NCBI RefSeq assembly: GCF_037026685.1
Contig: NZ_JBANET010000007.1
Span: 114,799 to 178,798, forward strand
Origin: Orrella sp037026685
Lineage (GTDB): Bacteria > Pseudomonadota > Gammaproteobacteria > Burkholderiales > Burkholderiaceae_B
Reading direction: 5' to 3'
Length of the DNA stretch: 64,000 bases
This document shows, in pieces, positions 41,396 through 49,807 of the stretch; the stretch's first letter is position 1, and each line of letters starts with the position of its first letter. The notes below the pieces were generated by a model. The model was not told the DNA's origin, ran no database searches, and was given only the letters and a program-made list of their open reading frames with translations. The translations under genes were made by a program, and so were the position numbers.

Positions 41396-42364
41396 ATGAA
41401 GAAAACCTTCGCCATACTGGGGCTGCTTGCCTCGTTCTGCGCGCTGGCGCCGGCCGCCGCGCAAAGCTATCCCACCCGGCCCATCACCCTGGTGGTGGCC
41501 TATCCGCCCGGCGGCAGCACCGACACCGCGGCGCGGCTGCTGGCCGAGCGCATGGGCCGCGAGCTGGGCCAGAGCGTGGTGGTCGAGAACCGGCCCGGCG
41601 CCGGCGGCGTGATCGGCGCCTCGGGCGTGGCCAAGGCCCGGCCGGACGGCTATACGCTGCTGTTCGCCGCCTCGCCCGAGCTGTCCATTGCCGGGCTGAC
41701 CAACAAGAACCTGCCCTACGACCCGGCCAAGGACTTCGCGCCGATCTCCACGGTCGGCCAGGTGCCCTTCATCCTGGTGGCCAATACGGGCTTCGCGCCC
41801 AATAACGTCAAGGAACTGATCGACCATGCCAAGGCCAATCCGGGCAAGGTCAATTTCTCGTCCTTCGGCAACAACACCTCCAATCACCTGGGCGGCGAGC
41901 TGTTCAACGCGCAGGCCGGCATCAAGATGACGCACATTCCCTACCGGGGCAGCGCGCCGTCGCTGGCCGACCTGATGGGCGGGCAGGTGCAGGTCACCTT
42001 CGATACCGTCACCGCGGTGCTGCCGCTCATCCAGGGCGGCAAGGTCAAGGCGCTGGGCGTGGCGACCGCCGAGCGCTCGCCGCTGGTGCCCGATCTGCCC
42101 ACCATCTCGGAAAGCGGCCTGCCGGGCTTTACCGGCGGCACCTGGTTCGCCCTGCTGGCCCCGGCCGGCGCGCCGCAGGACGTCGTCGCGCGCCTGTCCG
42201 AAACGGTGCAGGGCATACTCAAGTCCGAGGAGATCGCCCAGCAGTTCGCCACCCGCGGCATCCAGCCCAGCCCGTCCACGCCCGAGGGCCTGCGGACCTT
42301 CCTGGCCAGCGAAATCGCGAAATGGTCGGCTGCCGCCGACAAGATCGGCTTGAAGGCGGAATAG
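41396..42364 (+). CDS. Bug/TctC-family periplasmic solute-binding protein
   Basis: A 322-residue exported receptor. The signal peptide is FAILGLLASFCALAPAAA, and the mature part opens SYPTRPITLVVAYPPGGSTDT. Standard segments follow: VVVENRPGAGGVIGASGVAK, HIPYRGSAPSLADLMGGQVQV and GLPGFTGGTWFALLAPAG. The start has AAGGGGAAT upstream. It is 2 bp from the DadA-like gene, so receptor and oxidase are co-expressed. It likely senses or captures the substrate of the surrounding enzymes. Confidence 0.93.
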   Translation: MKKTFAILGLLASFCALAPAAAQSYPTRPITLVVAYPPGGSTDTAARLLAERMGRELGQSVVVENRPGAGGVIGASGVAKARPDGYTLLFAASPELSIAGLTNKNLPYDPAKDFAPISTVGQVPFILVANTGFAPNNVKELIDHAKANPGKVNFSSFGNNTSNHLGGELFNAQAGIKMTHIPYRGSAPSLADLMGGQVQVTFDTVTAVLPLIQGGKVKALGVATAERSPLVPDLPTISESGLPGFTGGTWFALLAPAGAPQDVVARLSETVQGILKSEEIAQQFATRGIQPSPSTPEGLRTFLASEIAKWSAAADKIGLKAE

Positions 42365-42366
42365 GC

Positions 42367-43623
42367 ATGCAGCAGCAAGGCAAGGGCCCGGTCGCGATCA
42401 TCGGCGCGGGCATCGTGGGCTTGTGCACCGCCCACGCGCTGCGGCGCGCCGGGCATGCCGTCACGCTCTTCGATCCCGAGGCGCCGGGTTCGCCGGCGCA
42501 ATGTTCCTACGGCAACGCCGGCGCCCTGTCCTCGCGCTCGGTCGCGCCCCTGGCCATGCCGGGGGTGCTGCGCAGCGCCTTGCCCATGCTGCTCGATGCG
42601 CGCAGCCCCCTGCACATTCCGCCGCGCTACTGGCTGCGCGCCGCGCCCTGGCTGGCGCGCTTCGCGGCGGCGGCGCGACCGGCGCGCGTGGCCGCCATCG
42701 CCCGCGCCCTGGACGAACTGCTGGCCGGATCGGTGCCGGCGCACGCGGCGCTGGCGCGCGAAGTGGGCGTGCCCGAGCTGGTGCGCGGCGGCGGGCAGCT
42801 GCACGTGTATCCCGACGCGCGGGCCTATGCCGCCGACGCGGCCTCCTGGGCGCTCAAGCGGCGCCACGGCCTGCGCGCCGAGCCCGTGGACGCGCAGGCC
42901 ATCCGCGAGCTGGAGCCCGAGGTCGGCCGGCGCTACACCACGGGCGTGCTGCTGCCCGACGAGGGCTGGCTGGCCAATCCGGGGCGCTATGCCCAGGCCA
43001 TCGCCGCGGCGCTGCGCGGGCAAGGCGTGCAGATCGTGCCGGTGCGCATCCAGGCCCTGCGCCAGGATGCGCAAGGCTGGTCGCTGGCCGCGGCCGGACG
43101 GTCATGGCCGGCGCGGCAGGTGGTGGTGTGCGCCGGCGCCTGGTCGCGCGCGCTGCTGGCGCCGCTGGGGCACGAGGTGCCGCTGGAGAGCCAGCGCGGC
43201 TACCACCTGCAGGCCCCGGACGCCGGCGTGGCGCTCTCGCGCCTGGTGGTGCTGGGCGATCGCAAGGTCTATCTCATGCCCGGCGAGCAGGGCCTGCGCA
43301 TCGCCGGCACGGTCGAGTTCGGCGGGCTGGCGCGCGCGCCCAACCGGCGCCGGGCCATGCTGCTGGCCGGCCACGCGCGGGCCGCGCTGGCCCATGCGCG
43401 GCTGGATGGCGCGCAGATGTGGATGGGCCATCGGCCCTGCCTGCCCGATTCCCTGCCGGTCATCGGCGCCGTGCCCGGGCTGCCCGGGCTGTGGTGCGCC
43501 TTCGGCCACGGTCACCTGGGCCTGACCGGCTCGGTGAACACCGGCGCGCTGATCGCCCGGGCCATGGCCGGCCATGCGGCGCCGCAGGAGCTGGCGCCGT
43601 TTGCTATCGGCCGGTTCGCCTGA
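42367..43623 (+). CDS. FAD-dependent D-amino-acid dehydrogenase-like oxidoreductase
   Basis: A 418-residue DadA-family flavoprotein. The FAD Rossmann motif is VAIIGAGIVGLCTAHAL, with acidic Asp at the end of strand 2 (FDPEAPG). Family-specific stretches are SYGNAGALS, GLLLPDEGWLANPGRYAQ-like text in the middle, ESQRGYHLQAP, and the C-terminal GLWCAFGHGHLGLTGSVNTG. It would oxidise a D-amino acid or related imino-forming substrate and pass electrons to the respiratory chain. The ATG at 42367 follows the Bug stop by 2 bp. The end overlaps the convergent TetR gene by 20 bp. Confidence 0.9.
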   Translation: MQQQGKGPVAIIGAGIVGLCTAHALRRAGHAVTLFDPEAPGSPAQCSYGNAGALSSRSVAPLAMPGVLRSALPMLLDARSPLHIPPRYWLRAAPWLARFAAAARPARVAAIARALDELLAGSVPAHAALAREVGVPELVRGGGQLHVYPDARAYAADAASWALKRRHGLRAEPVDAQAIRELEPEVGRRYTTGVLLPDEGWLANPGRYAQAIAAALRGQGVQIVPVRIQALRQDAQGWSLAAAGRSWPARQVVVCAGAWSRALLAPLGHEVPLESQRGYHLQAPDAGVALSRLVVLGDRKVYLMPGEQGLRIAGTVEFGGLARAPNRRRAMLLAGHARAALAHARLDGAQMWMGHRPCLPDSLPVIGAVPGLPGLWCAFGHGHLGLTGSVNTGALIARAMAGHAAPQELAPFAIGRFA

Positions 43624-44224
43624 CCCGCGCCGCGGGCGCCGGCGCGGGCGCCAGCGCCGCCAGCGCGGCGCCGGCCGCGCCTTCGAGCAGCGCCCGGTCG
43701 GGCCGCACGCGCGCCAGCACGCGCAGGCCCATCAGCACGCTGAGCAGGTGCCGCGCAAGGTCTTGCGCGGGCTGGCGGCTGTCGATGGCGCCCTGGGCCT
43801 GGCCCGCCTGCACGCAGGACAGGAAGAACGCCTCGATGCGGGCCAGCTCGTCGGCCACGGCCGCCTGCAGGGCCGGATCGCGCGGCGCCGCGCCCAGCGC
43901 CGCGTTCACCAGCATGCAGCCCTTGCGGTCGCGGTCTTGCAGCGAGCGCCTGAGGATGTCGTCGAAGAACGCGCCGATGGCCTGGACGGGCGGCAGCTTC
44001 GCGCAGCGGCCGATGCGTGCGGCGATGGTGCCTTGCACGTAGTGCGCGAGCGCCCGCTCGTACAGCGCGCGCTTGCCGCCGAAGGCGTTGTACAGGCTGG
44101 CGCCGGCGATGCCGGTGCAGTCGATCAGGTCGCGCACCGAGGTCGCCTCGTAGCCCTTGTGCCAGAAGCATTGCATGGCCGCCTCCAGCACGGCCTGCTC
44201 GTCGAACTCTCTCGGTCGCCCCAT
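43604..44224 (-). CDS. TetR-family transcriptional regulator
   Basis: A 206-residue TetR protein beginning MGRPREFDEQAVLEAAMQCFW, the classic first helix. The helix-turn-helix is TSVRDLIDCTGIAGASLYNAFGGKRALYERAL. The C-terminal domain is of the TetR_C_16-like type, with a conserved Cys in KGCMLVNAAL. It is divergent from a GST gene across 124 bp carrying a candidate operator, so it probably represses the GST pair in response to an electrophile (inference). Confidence 0.92.
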   Translation of the reverse strand: MGRPREFDEQAVLEAAMQCFWHKGYEATSVRDLIDCTGIAGASLYNAFGGKRALYERALAHYVQGTIAARIGRCAKLPPVQAIGAFFDDILRRSLQDRDRKGCMLVNAALGAAPRDPALQAAVADELARIEAFFLSCVQAGQAQGAIDSRQPAQDLARHLLSVLMGLRVLARVRPDRALLEGAAGAALAALAPAPAPAARVRRTGR

Positions 44225-44288
44225 ATTCCTGTTCCGCCGCGCCGGCGCGGCGGCCCGGCTTGCCACTTCCGTGGCCGTCCCGCTATTC

Positions 44289-44304
44289 TAGAACAGTTGA
44301 ACTA
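44289..44304. promoter_or_regulatory. Candidate TetR operator / GST promoter
   Basis: TAGAACAGTTGAACTA is an imperfect palindrome containing AGTTGAACT, just after a TATTCTAG -10-like sequence and 45 bp before the GST ATG. It is the only AT-rich, symmetrical segment between the TetR and GST genes. Confidence 0.4.
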
Positions 44305-44348
44305 AAAAAACGCCGCGCCTTCGGCTTGCCGTCCACCAGGAGAAAGGC

Positions 44349-45053
44349 ATGATCCGCTTCTATTTCCATCCCACCCCCAATCCCGCCAAGGTCTCGCTGT
44401 TCCTGGAGGAGGCGGGGCTCGACTACGAGGTGGTGCCGGTCGATACCAGCCGTGGCGAGCAGCATGCGCCGGCGTTTCGCGCCATCAACCCCAACGGCAA
44501 GGTGCCGGCCATCGTCGATACCGACGGGCCGGCGGGCAAGCCGGCGCGCGTGTTCGACTCCACCGCCATCCTGCTGTACCTGGCCGAGAAAACCGGCAAG
44601 TTCCTCGGCAGCCCCGAGGACCGGCCGCAGCTGCTGTCCTGGCTGCTGTTCATCGCCTCGGGCCTGGGGCCGTTCTCGGGGCAGGCGGTGCATTTCCAGT
44701 TTGCCGCGCCCGAAGGGCTGGACTATGCGGTCAACCGCTACCGGCGCGAGGCCGAGCGGCACTACCAGGTGCTGAACGACCACCTGGCCGGGCGCCAGTA
44801 CATCGTCGGCGACACCTATACCATCGCGGACATCTCCGCCTGGGGCTGGCTGGACCGCGCCTCGCGGGTGCTCAAGGGCGCCGGCGATCCGCTGGCGCCG
44901 TTTCCGCACCTCAAGCGCCTGTTCGAGACCGTTGACGCCCGCCCGGCCGCGGCCCGGGCGCGCCAGGTGGGCAAGGATCATCCCTTCAAGCGCGTCAACG
45001 ACGAGGAAACCCGCCGCGCGCTGTTCCCCTCCAACTATCCCCCGGCTTGCTGA
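44349..45053 (+). CDS. Glutathione S-transferase, nu-class-like (YfcG type)
   Basis: A 234-residue GST. The N-terminal thioredoxin fold opens FYFHPTPNPAKVSLFLEEAGL, with the TPN motif used instead of catalytic Tyr/Ser/Cys in YfcG-like enzymes. NPNGKVPAIVD and FDSTAILLYLAEKTGKF form the glutathione-binding region. The C-terminal helical domain contains YIVGDTYTIADISAWGW. Such proteins reduce disulfides or peroxides with glutathione. AGGAGAAAGG precedes the ATG. It overlaps nothing but is followed by a second GST within 32 bp. Confidence 0.93.
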   Translation: MIRFYFHPTPNPAKVSLFLEEAGLDYEVVPVDTSRGEQHAPAFRAINPNGKVPAIVDTDGPAGKPARVFDSTAILLYLAEKTGKFLGSPEDRPQLLSWLLFIASGLGPFSGQAVHFQFAAPEGLDYAVNRYRREAERHYQVLNDHLAGRQYIVGDTYTIADISAWGWLDRASRVLKGAGDPLAPFPHLKRLFETVDARPAAARARQVGKDHPFKRVNDEETRRALFPSNYPPAC

Positions 45054-45085
45054 TCCGCACCGCTACATCGATGGAGAAAACCGAC

Positions 45086-45964
45086 ATGGCAGACACGCCC
45101 GAATACGTACCGCCCGAGGTCTGGACCTGGCAAAAGCCCAGCGGCGGCGCGTTCGCCAACATCAACCGGCCGGTCGCCGGCCCGACCCACGACAAGGAGC
45201 TGCCGGTGGGCCGCCATCCGCTGCAGCTTTATTCGCTGGGTACGCCCAACGGCCAGAAGGTCACCATCCTGCTCGAAGAGCTGCTGGCCCTGGGCCATGC
45301 CGGGGCCGAGTACGACGCCTGGCTGATCCGCATCGCCGAGGGCGAGCAGTTCGGCAGCGGCTTCGTGCAGGTCAATCCCAATTCCAAGATCCCGGCGCTG
45401 CTGGACCGTTCCGGGCCCGAGCCGGTCAAGGTATTCGAGTCCGGCGCCATCTTGCTGCACCTGGCCGAAAAGTTCGGCGAACTGCTGCCCGGCGCCCAGC
45501 CGGACCGCGCGCAATGCCTGTCGTGGCTGTTCTGGCAGATGGGCAGCGCGCCCTACCTGGGCGGCGGCTTCGGGCATTTCTACGCCTACGCGCCCACCAA
45601 GATCGAATACGCCATCGACCGCTTCGCCATGGAGGTCAAGCGCCAGCTGGACGTGCTGGACCGGCGCCTGGCCGAGAACGAATACCTGGCCGGCGGGCAG
45701 TACACCATCGCCGACATCGCGGTGTTCCCGTGGTACGGCGGGCTGGCCAAGGGCTGGCTGTACGGCGCCGCCCAGTTCCTGTCGGTGCATGAATACCGGC
45801 ACGTGCAGCGCTGGGCCGACGCCATCCACGCGCGCCCTGCGGTCAGGCGCGGGCTGATGGTCAACCGCACCTGGGGCGATCCGGCCTCGCAGCTGCACGA
45901 GCGGCACGACGCGGGGGATTTCGAGACGAAGACGCAGGACAAGGTGCAGGCTGCGGGGGCGTGA
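45086..45964 (+). CDS. Glutathione S-transferase, YghU type
   Basis: A 292-residue GST of the YghU group. The long N-terminal extension before the thioredoxin fold (EYVPPEVWTW and FANINRPVAGPTHDKELP) is diagnostic, followed by YSLGTPNGQKVTILLEELL with the TPNGQ active site. The substrate domain contains YAIDRFAMEVKRQLDVLDRRL and YTIADIAVFPWYG. The ATG at 45086 has GGAGA eight bases upstream. It forms an operon with the preceding GST; both belong to families with glutathione-disulfide oxidoreductase activity. Confidence 0.93.
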   Translation: MADTPEYVPPEVWTWQKPSGGAFANINRPVAGPTHDKELPVGRHPLQLYSLGTPNGQKVTILLEELLALGHAGAEYDAWLIRIAEGEQFGSGFVQVNPNSKIPALLDRSGPEPVKVFESGAILLHLAEKFGELLPGAQPDRAQCLSWLFWQMGSAPYLGGGFGHFYAYAPTKIEYAIDRFAMEVKRQLDVLDRRLAENEYLAGGQYTIADIAVFPWYGGLAKGWLYGAAQFLSVHEYRHVQRWADAIHARPAVRRGLMVNRTWGDPASQLHERHDAGDFETKTQDKVQAAGA

Positions 45965-46037
45965 AGCCGTCGCGCATCACCGGCCTTGCGGCCGGCGGCT
46001 GGTACGCAGGCGAGGCGCCGTCGTAGAGACGCGGATA

Positions 46038-46081
46038 GAAAATTTCGTACAATAAAATTAATTTTATTGAATGAAATTTTC
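46038..46081. promoter_or_regulatory. 44-bp AT-rich palindromic operator, copy 1
   Basis: A perfect 20-bp palindrome CAATAAAATTAATTTTATTG (46050-46069) is flanked symmetrically by GAAAATTTC (46038-46046) and GAAATTTTC (46073-46081). The right arm covers the first codons of the PrpD-like gene. A near copy lies at 48212-48255. It is the probable operator of the IclR regulator encoded between them. Confidence 0.7.
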
Positions 46082-47459
46082 TGCGCCCATGAACGCCATT
46101 GCCGAGGATGTACTGGTAAACCACCTTGTCGCGCTGCAGGCCAGGCCCGTGCCTGCCCCGACGCGGGAACGGCTTGCCCAGGCCTTGATGGACTGGTTCA
46201 CTGCGGGATGGTCGGGCATGGACATGCCCGGCGCGGCTTGTGTGCGCGAACTGGCCCGGCAGTGCGCCCCCGGTCCGGGCGCGGCCTACGTTTTCGGCGG
46301 CGAGGCCGCCACGGGCATGGCGGCCGCTTTTGCCAATGCCGCCATTGCCCACTTGCGCGAAATCGACGACGCGCATCGCGCAGCCATGCTGCATCCGGGC
46401 GTCGTGGCCATAACGCCCGTACTGGCCCTGGCTGCGCAGGGGACGCTCACCCAGCGCAGAGCGATCGACGCGATCATCGCAGGGTACGAGGTCGCGCTGC
46501 GCCTGGGCGAGGCGCTGGGCACCGGCCATGCGGCCCGGTTCCATGCCACCGCCACGGCGGGCGCGGTGGGCGCGGGGGCGGCCGCCGGCGTGGCCCTGGG
46601 GCTGACGCCTGGGCAGCTGCATCACGCCCTGGGCATTGCCGCCACGCAGGCGGCCGGTCTGTGGCAACTGGTCGATGACGGCGCCCATGCCGCAAAATCG
46701 CTGCATCCGGCCATGGCCGTGCGCAACGGCCTGACCGCCGCCTACGCGGCGCGGGCCGGCATGCCGGGCGCGCGCGCCTTTGCCACAGGCGCGCGCGGCC
46801 TGTACGCCTTGCTAGCGGGCGACGGCCCGCTTGCCGCCCTGGATGGCGAGCTTCAGGCGCCCGAGCGCATCAATACGGCCACCATCAAAGCCTGGCCTTG
46901 CTGCGCGCAGTTGTTCACGCCCCTGGACGCCACCCTCGAATTGATGCGCGCGCATGGCATCAGGTCCGGGCAAGTCGCCGCCGTCCAGATCGTGATCTTT
47001 CCCCATGCCCTGAAAATCGCTGGCGTGGACTGGCCGGCCAACGCTTCCGAAACGTGTTTCAGCTTGCGCTATGTCGTGGCCAGCCTGTTATTGCACGGCG
47101 CATTACGCTTGCAGGACATGCAGGCGCCCCAAGTGGACTGTCCGGCGCTGCGGACGCTGGCCGGCCGGATCACGATCGATACGGACGAATCCTTCCAGCG
47201 GGTCTTTCCTCGCAAGCGGCCTTGCCGCGTGACGATCACGCTGCAAGATGGCCGGCAACTGAGCGCGATGCGCGAGTTGCGGCGCGGAGATCCCGAAGAG
47301 CCCTACAGTTGGGAGGAACTGAGGGCGCGCATGCGGGCATTTGCCCCTGGCATGGACGATGCGTCCGCCCTCGCCATCGATCGCTGGTGCGCCGGGTTTG
47401 CCGACCCGGCGCGCGACGGCGAGCATTGCAGGCCCGCGGCTGGCCTGTTCGGCGGCTGA
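46071..47459 (+). CDS. MmgE/PrpD-family protein
   Basis: A 462-residue MmgE/PrpD protein, the family of 2-methylcitrate dehydratase, cis-aconitate decarboxylase and iminodisuccinate epimerase. Features include FGGEAATGMAAAFANAAIAHLREIDD, the glycine-rich HATATAGAVGAGAAAGVALGL, AKSLHPAMAVRNGLTAAYAA and IKAWPCCAQLFTPLDA, the family's active-site region. Methylcitrate metabolism is unlikely because no prpB or prpC is near. An ATG at 46089 is a possible start, since the ATG at 46071 lies inside the operator; neither has a good ribosome site. The gene is convergent with the IclR gene (13 bp). Confidence 0.85.
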   Translation: MKFSAPMNAIAEDVLVNHLVALQARPVPAPTRERLAQALMDWFTAGWSGMDMPGAACVRELARQCAPGPGAAYVFGGEAATGMAAAFANAAIAHLREIDDAHRAAMLHPGVVAITPVLALAAQGTLTQRRAIDAIIAGYEVALRLGEALGTGHAARFHATATAGAVGAGAAAGVALGLTPGQLHHALGIAATQAAGLWQLVDDGAHAAKSLHPAMAVRNGLTAAYAARAGMPGARAFATGARGLYALLAGDGPLAALDGELQAPERINTATIKAWPCCAQLFTPLDATLELMRAHGIRSGQVAAVQIVIFPHALKIAGVDWPANASETCFSLRYVVASLLLHGALRLQDMQAPQVDCPALRTLAGRITIDTDESFQRVFPRKRPCRVTITLQDGRQLSAMRELRRGDPEEPYSWEELRARMRAFAPGMDDASALAIDRWCAGFADPARDGEHCRPAAGLFGG

Positions 47460-47472
47460 TGCTGGCCGGGTT

Positions 47473-48195
47473 CTAGACCGGCGCTTGCCAGCCGGCCGGC
47501 GGCCGGCAGGAAAAACCCTGCAGCGCCAGCTCCCGGCGCACGACTTCCACCGCTTTCAATTGCGCTTTTTCGTTGTGGCGCGACGCCAGGCCCAATACGA
47601 CCAGCGATCCGATAAAACTGCCGTCCGCGTCGAACACGGGCAAAGCGACCGAGGCCATTTCCGCGATCCGCTCGGCTCGCGTCATGGCATAGCCTTTTTC
47701 GCGGATGAGCCTGGCGTGCGGCGTGTCCTCTCCGCAGAAGAACCGCAGTACATGGGCCGAGGAGCCGCCCGCCTCGAGCGGCAGGCGCGTGCCCACTTCG
47801 ACGTGATGGCGCACTTCCTTCCAGGTGTTCTCGCGATAAAGGCAGATGCGATCTTCGCCGCTGCGGGTGTAGAGCGCCGCCGTCTCTCCGGTTTCCTGCA
47901 CCACGTTGCGCAGCACCGGTTGGATGCGCGCGCCCAGGTCGAAGGTGCGCCGGTACAGCATCCCCATGTGCAGCAAGGCGGGCCCCGGCGCATAAACGCC
48001 GTTGTCGAAACGATGCAGCAGCCGCGCGCGCACCAGCACGCCGGCCAGGCGCAGCAAGGTGGCCTTGTCCAGCCGGGTGCGTTCTGCCAGCTCGTTCAGG
48101 GATAGCCGCAATGCCTGTTCGTCGAAGGATTCGAGAATCGAAAGGCCGCGCTCCAGCACGCCCGCGGGCGGCGTAGGGGATGGTTTGCTTGACAC
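47473..48195 (-). CDS. IclR-family regulator of the dicarboxylate/sulfur cluster
   Basis: A 240-residue IclR protein. The winged helix is at about 12-70 (VLERGLSILESFDEQ, LSLNELAERTRLDKATLLRLAGVL) and the effector domain at about 85-225 (RHHVEVGTRLPLEAGGSSAHVL). The start appears to be a GTG at 48195. It sits between the PrpD-like gene and the FAD-dehydrogenase operon. Near-identical 44-bp palindromes lie before both targets, so it very probably coordinates the two units. Confidence 0.92.
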   Translation of the reverse strand: MSSKPSPTPPAGVLERGLSILESFDEQALRLSLNELAERTRLDKATLLRLAGVLVRARLLHRFDNGVYAPGPALLHMGMLYRRTFDLGARIQPVLRNVVQETGETAALYTRSGEDRICLYRENTWKEVRHHVEVGTRLPLEAGGSSAHVLRFFCGEDTPHARLIREKGYAMTRAERIAEMASVALPVFDADGSFIGSLVVLGLASRHNEKAQLKAVEVVRRELALQGFSCRPPAGWQAPV

Positions 48196-48211
48196 GTGAA
48201 TCCAAAGCTCC

Positions 48212-48255
48212 TACATTTTCATTCAATAAAATAAATTTTATCCAATGAAATTCAG
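48212..48255. promoter_or_regulatory. 44-bp AT-rich palindromic operator, copy 2
   Basis: The core 48224-48243 (CAATAAAATAAATTTTATCC) matches copy 1 at 17 of 20 bases and is followed by the same AATGAAATT. The left arm TACATTTTC keeps 6 of 9 bases. It lies between the IclR start and the FAD-dehydrogenase gene, positioned to control both. Confidence 0.7.
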
Positions 48256-48343
48256 CTGGCGGCAACCGTGCCGGCCAGTCACAGGGAGACAAGTATCGCT
48301 CAGCCATGGCGGCTTCGCTGTGGCGGGCGGTCGCTGCGAAATC

Positions 48344-49777
48344 ATGGCGGATCCGGATACGACGCTTCTTGCCGCGCTTGCGGCCGTGGTGGGCGATGCC
48401 CATGTGCTGGTCGACGATTCGGACAAGGCTCCCTATGTCTCGGACTGGCGGCGCAACTATCCGGGGGCGGCCCTGGCCGTGCTGCGGCCGGCCGATACCG
48501 GGCAGGTGTCGCGCGCCGTGGCCTTGTGCGCCGCCGCTGGCGTGCCGGTGGTGCCGCAGGGCGGCAATACCGGGCTGGTGGGCGGCTCCACGCCCGATCA
48601 CACCGGGCGGGAGGTCGTCCTGAGCCTGGGCCGCATGAACGCGGTGCGGCGGGTCGATCCGCTGGATAACAGCATGACGCTGGAAGCCGGATGCACCGTG
48701 CTGGCCGCCCAGCAGGCCGCCGCCGGCCAAGGGCGGCTGTTTCCCTTGTCCTTGGCGTCGGAGGGCAGCGCCACCATCGGCGGCGTCGTTTCGACCAATG
48801 CAGGCGGAGAACAGGTCTTGCGCTACGGCAATACGCGTGACCTGACCCTGGGCGTGGAAGCGGTGCTGGCCGATGGCCGCGTACTGGACGCCCTGACTGC
48901 GCTGCGCAAGGACAATACCGGCTACGACCTCAAGCAGCTGTTCATCGGCGCCGAAGGCACGCTCGGCGTGGTGACGGCGGCCACCTTCAAGCTATATGCG
49001 ATGCCGCGCAAGGTCGTGACAGCGTGGGCGGCGCTGGCCGATGCCCAGGCGGCCGTGGCCCTGCTGGCTCGGCTGGCCGAGTCGGTGGGCGAGCGGGTGA
49101 CCGCCTTCGAGCTGTTGGGCCGTCAGGCCCTGGACCAAGTGCTGGCGCATCCGCTGGCCGGCATGCGCGACCCGTTGCCCGGCGGCTATCCCTGGGCAGT
49201 GCTGTTCGACGTGTCGGAGACCTCCGCGTGCATGGATCCCGCGCCGGCGGTCGAAGAAGTCTTGGCGCTGGCGCTGGAAGACGGCCTCGCGCTGGACGCC
49301 GCCTTGGCCGCTTCGGGACGCCAGGCGCGCGAATTCTGGGCTTTGCGCGAACATGTCCCGGAAGCGCAGCGCCTGGCCGGGCCTTCGATCAAGCATGACA
49401 TCTCGGTCCCGGTCTCGCGCATTCCCGACTTCATCGAGCAGGCAGGCGCCGCGCTGGAGCGGCTGATGCCGGGGGTTCGCATCGTGTGCTTCGGGCACGT
49501 GGGCGACGGCAACCTGCACTACAACCAGAGTCCGCCCCCGGGCATGCCGGAGCCGGCGTTCCGCAGCCGCGAGCAGGATGTGCACGATGTCGTGCATGGC
49601 ATCGCCGCACGCATGCACGGATCGATTTCGGCGGAACACGGCATCGGCCGTCTCAAGCAGCAAGCCTTCCTGCGCCACAAGTCGCCGGTCGCGGTCGAAC
49701 TGATGTCCGGCATCAAGGCGGCGCTGGACCCACGCAATCTCTTGAATCCTGGCCGCGTGCTGCCAGGCCGGAACTAA
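48344..49777 (+). CDS. FAD-binding 2-hydroxyacid dehydrogenase (D-LDH/D-2-hydroxyglutarate type)
   Basis: A 477-residue flavoprotein of the GlcD/Dld/D2HGDH family. The FAD-binding PCMH domain has VPVVPQGGNTGLVGGSTPD, GRLFPLSLASEGSATIGGVVSTNAGG and KDNTGYDLKQLFIGAEGTLGVVTAATFKL. The C-terminal FAD-oxidase_C domain has GHVGDGNLHYN and the final EHGIGRLKQQAF. It oxidises a D-2-hydroxy acid, such as D-2-hydroxyglutarate, D-malate or D-lactate, to the 2-oxo acid. I chose the ATG at 48344 (MADPDTTLL); an ATG at 48245 in the operator's right arm would add 33 atypical residues. It heads the long operon to 56.4 kb. Confidence 0.9.
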   Translation: MADPDTTLLAALAAVVGDAHVLVDDSDKAPYVSDWRRNYPGAALAVLRPADTGQVSRAVALCAAAGVPVVPQGGNTGLVGGSTPDHTGREVVLSLGRMNAVRRVDPLDNSMTLEAGCTVLAAQQAAAGQGRLFPLSLASEGSATIGGVVSTNAGGEQVLRYGNTRDLTLGVEAVLADGRVLDALTALRKDNTGYDLKQLFIGAEGTLGVVTAATFKLYAMPRKVVTAWAALADAQAAVALLARLAESVGERVTAFELLGRQALDQVLAHPLAGMRDPLPGGYPWAVLFDVSETSACMDPAPAVEEVLALALEDGLALDAALAASGRQAREFWALREHVPEAQRLAGPSIKHDISVPVSRIPDFIEQAGAALERLMPGVRIVCFGHVGDGNLHYNQSPPPGMPEPAFRSREQDVHDVVHGIAARMHGSISAEHGIGRLKQQAFLRHKSPVAVELMSGIKAALDPRNLLNPGRVLPGRN

Positions 49778-49807
49778 CTATTGATCTCTCTATTGCCAGG
49801 AATGTCC

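Noticed and set aside
46071..47459. 2-methylcitrate dehydratase (PrpD) of propionate metabolism
   Set aside because: The family is right, but no methylcitrate synthase, lyase or PrpR is near, and the regulator is IclR type.
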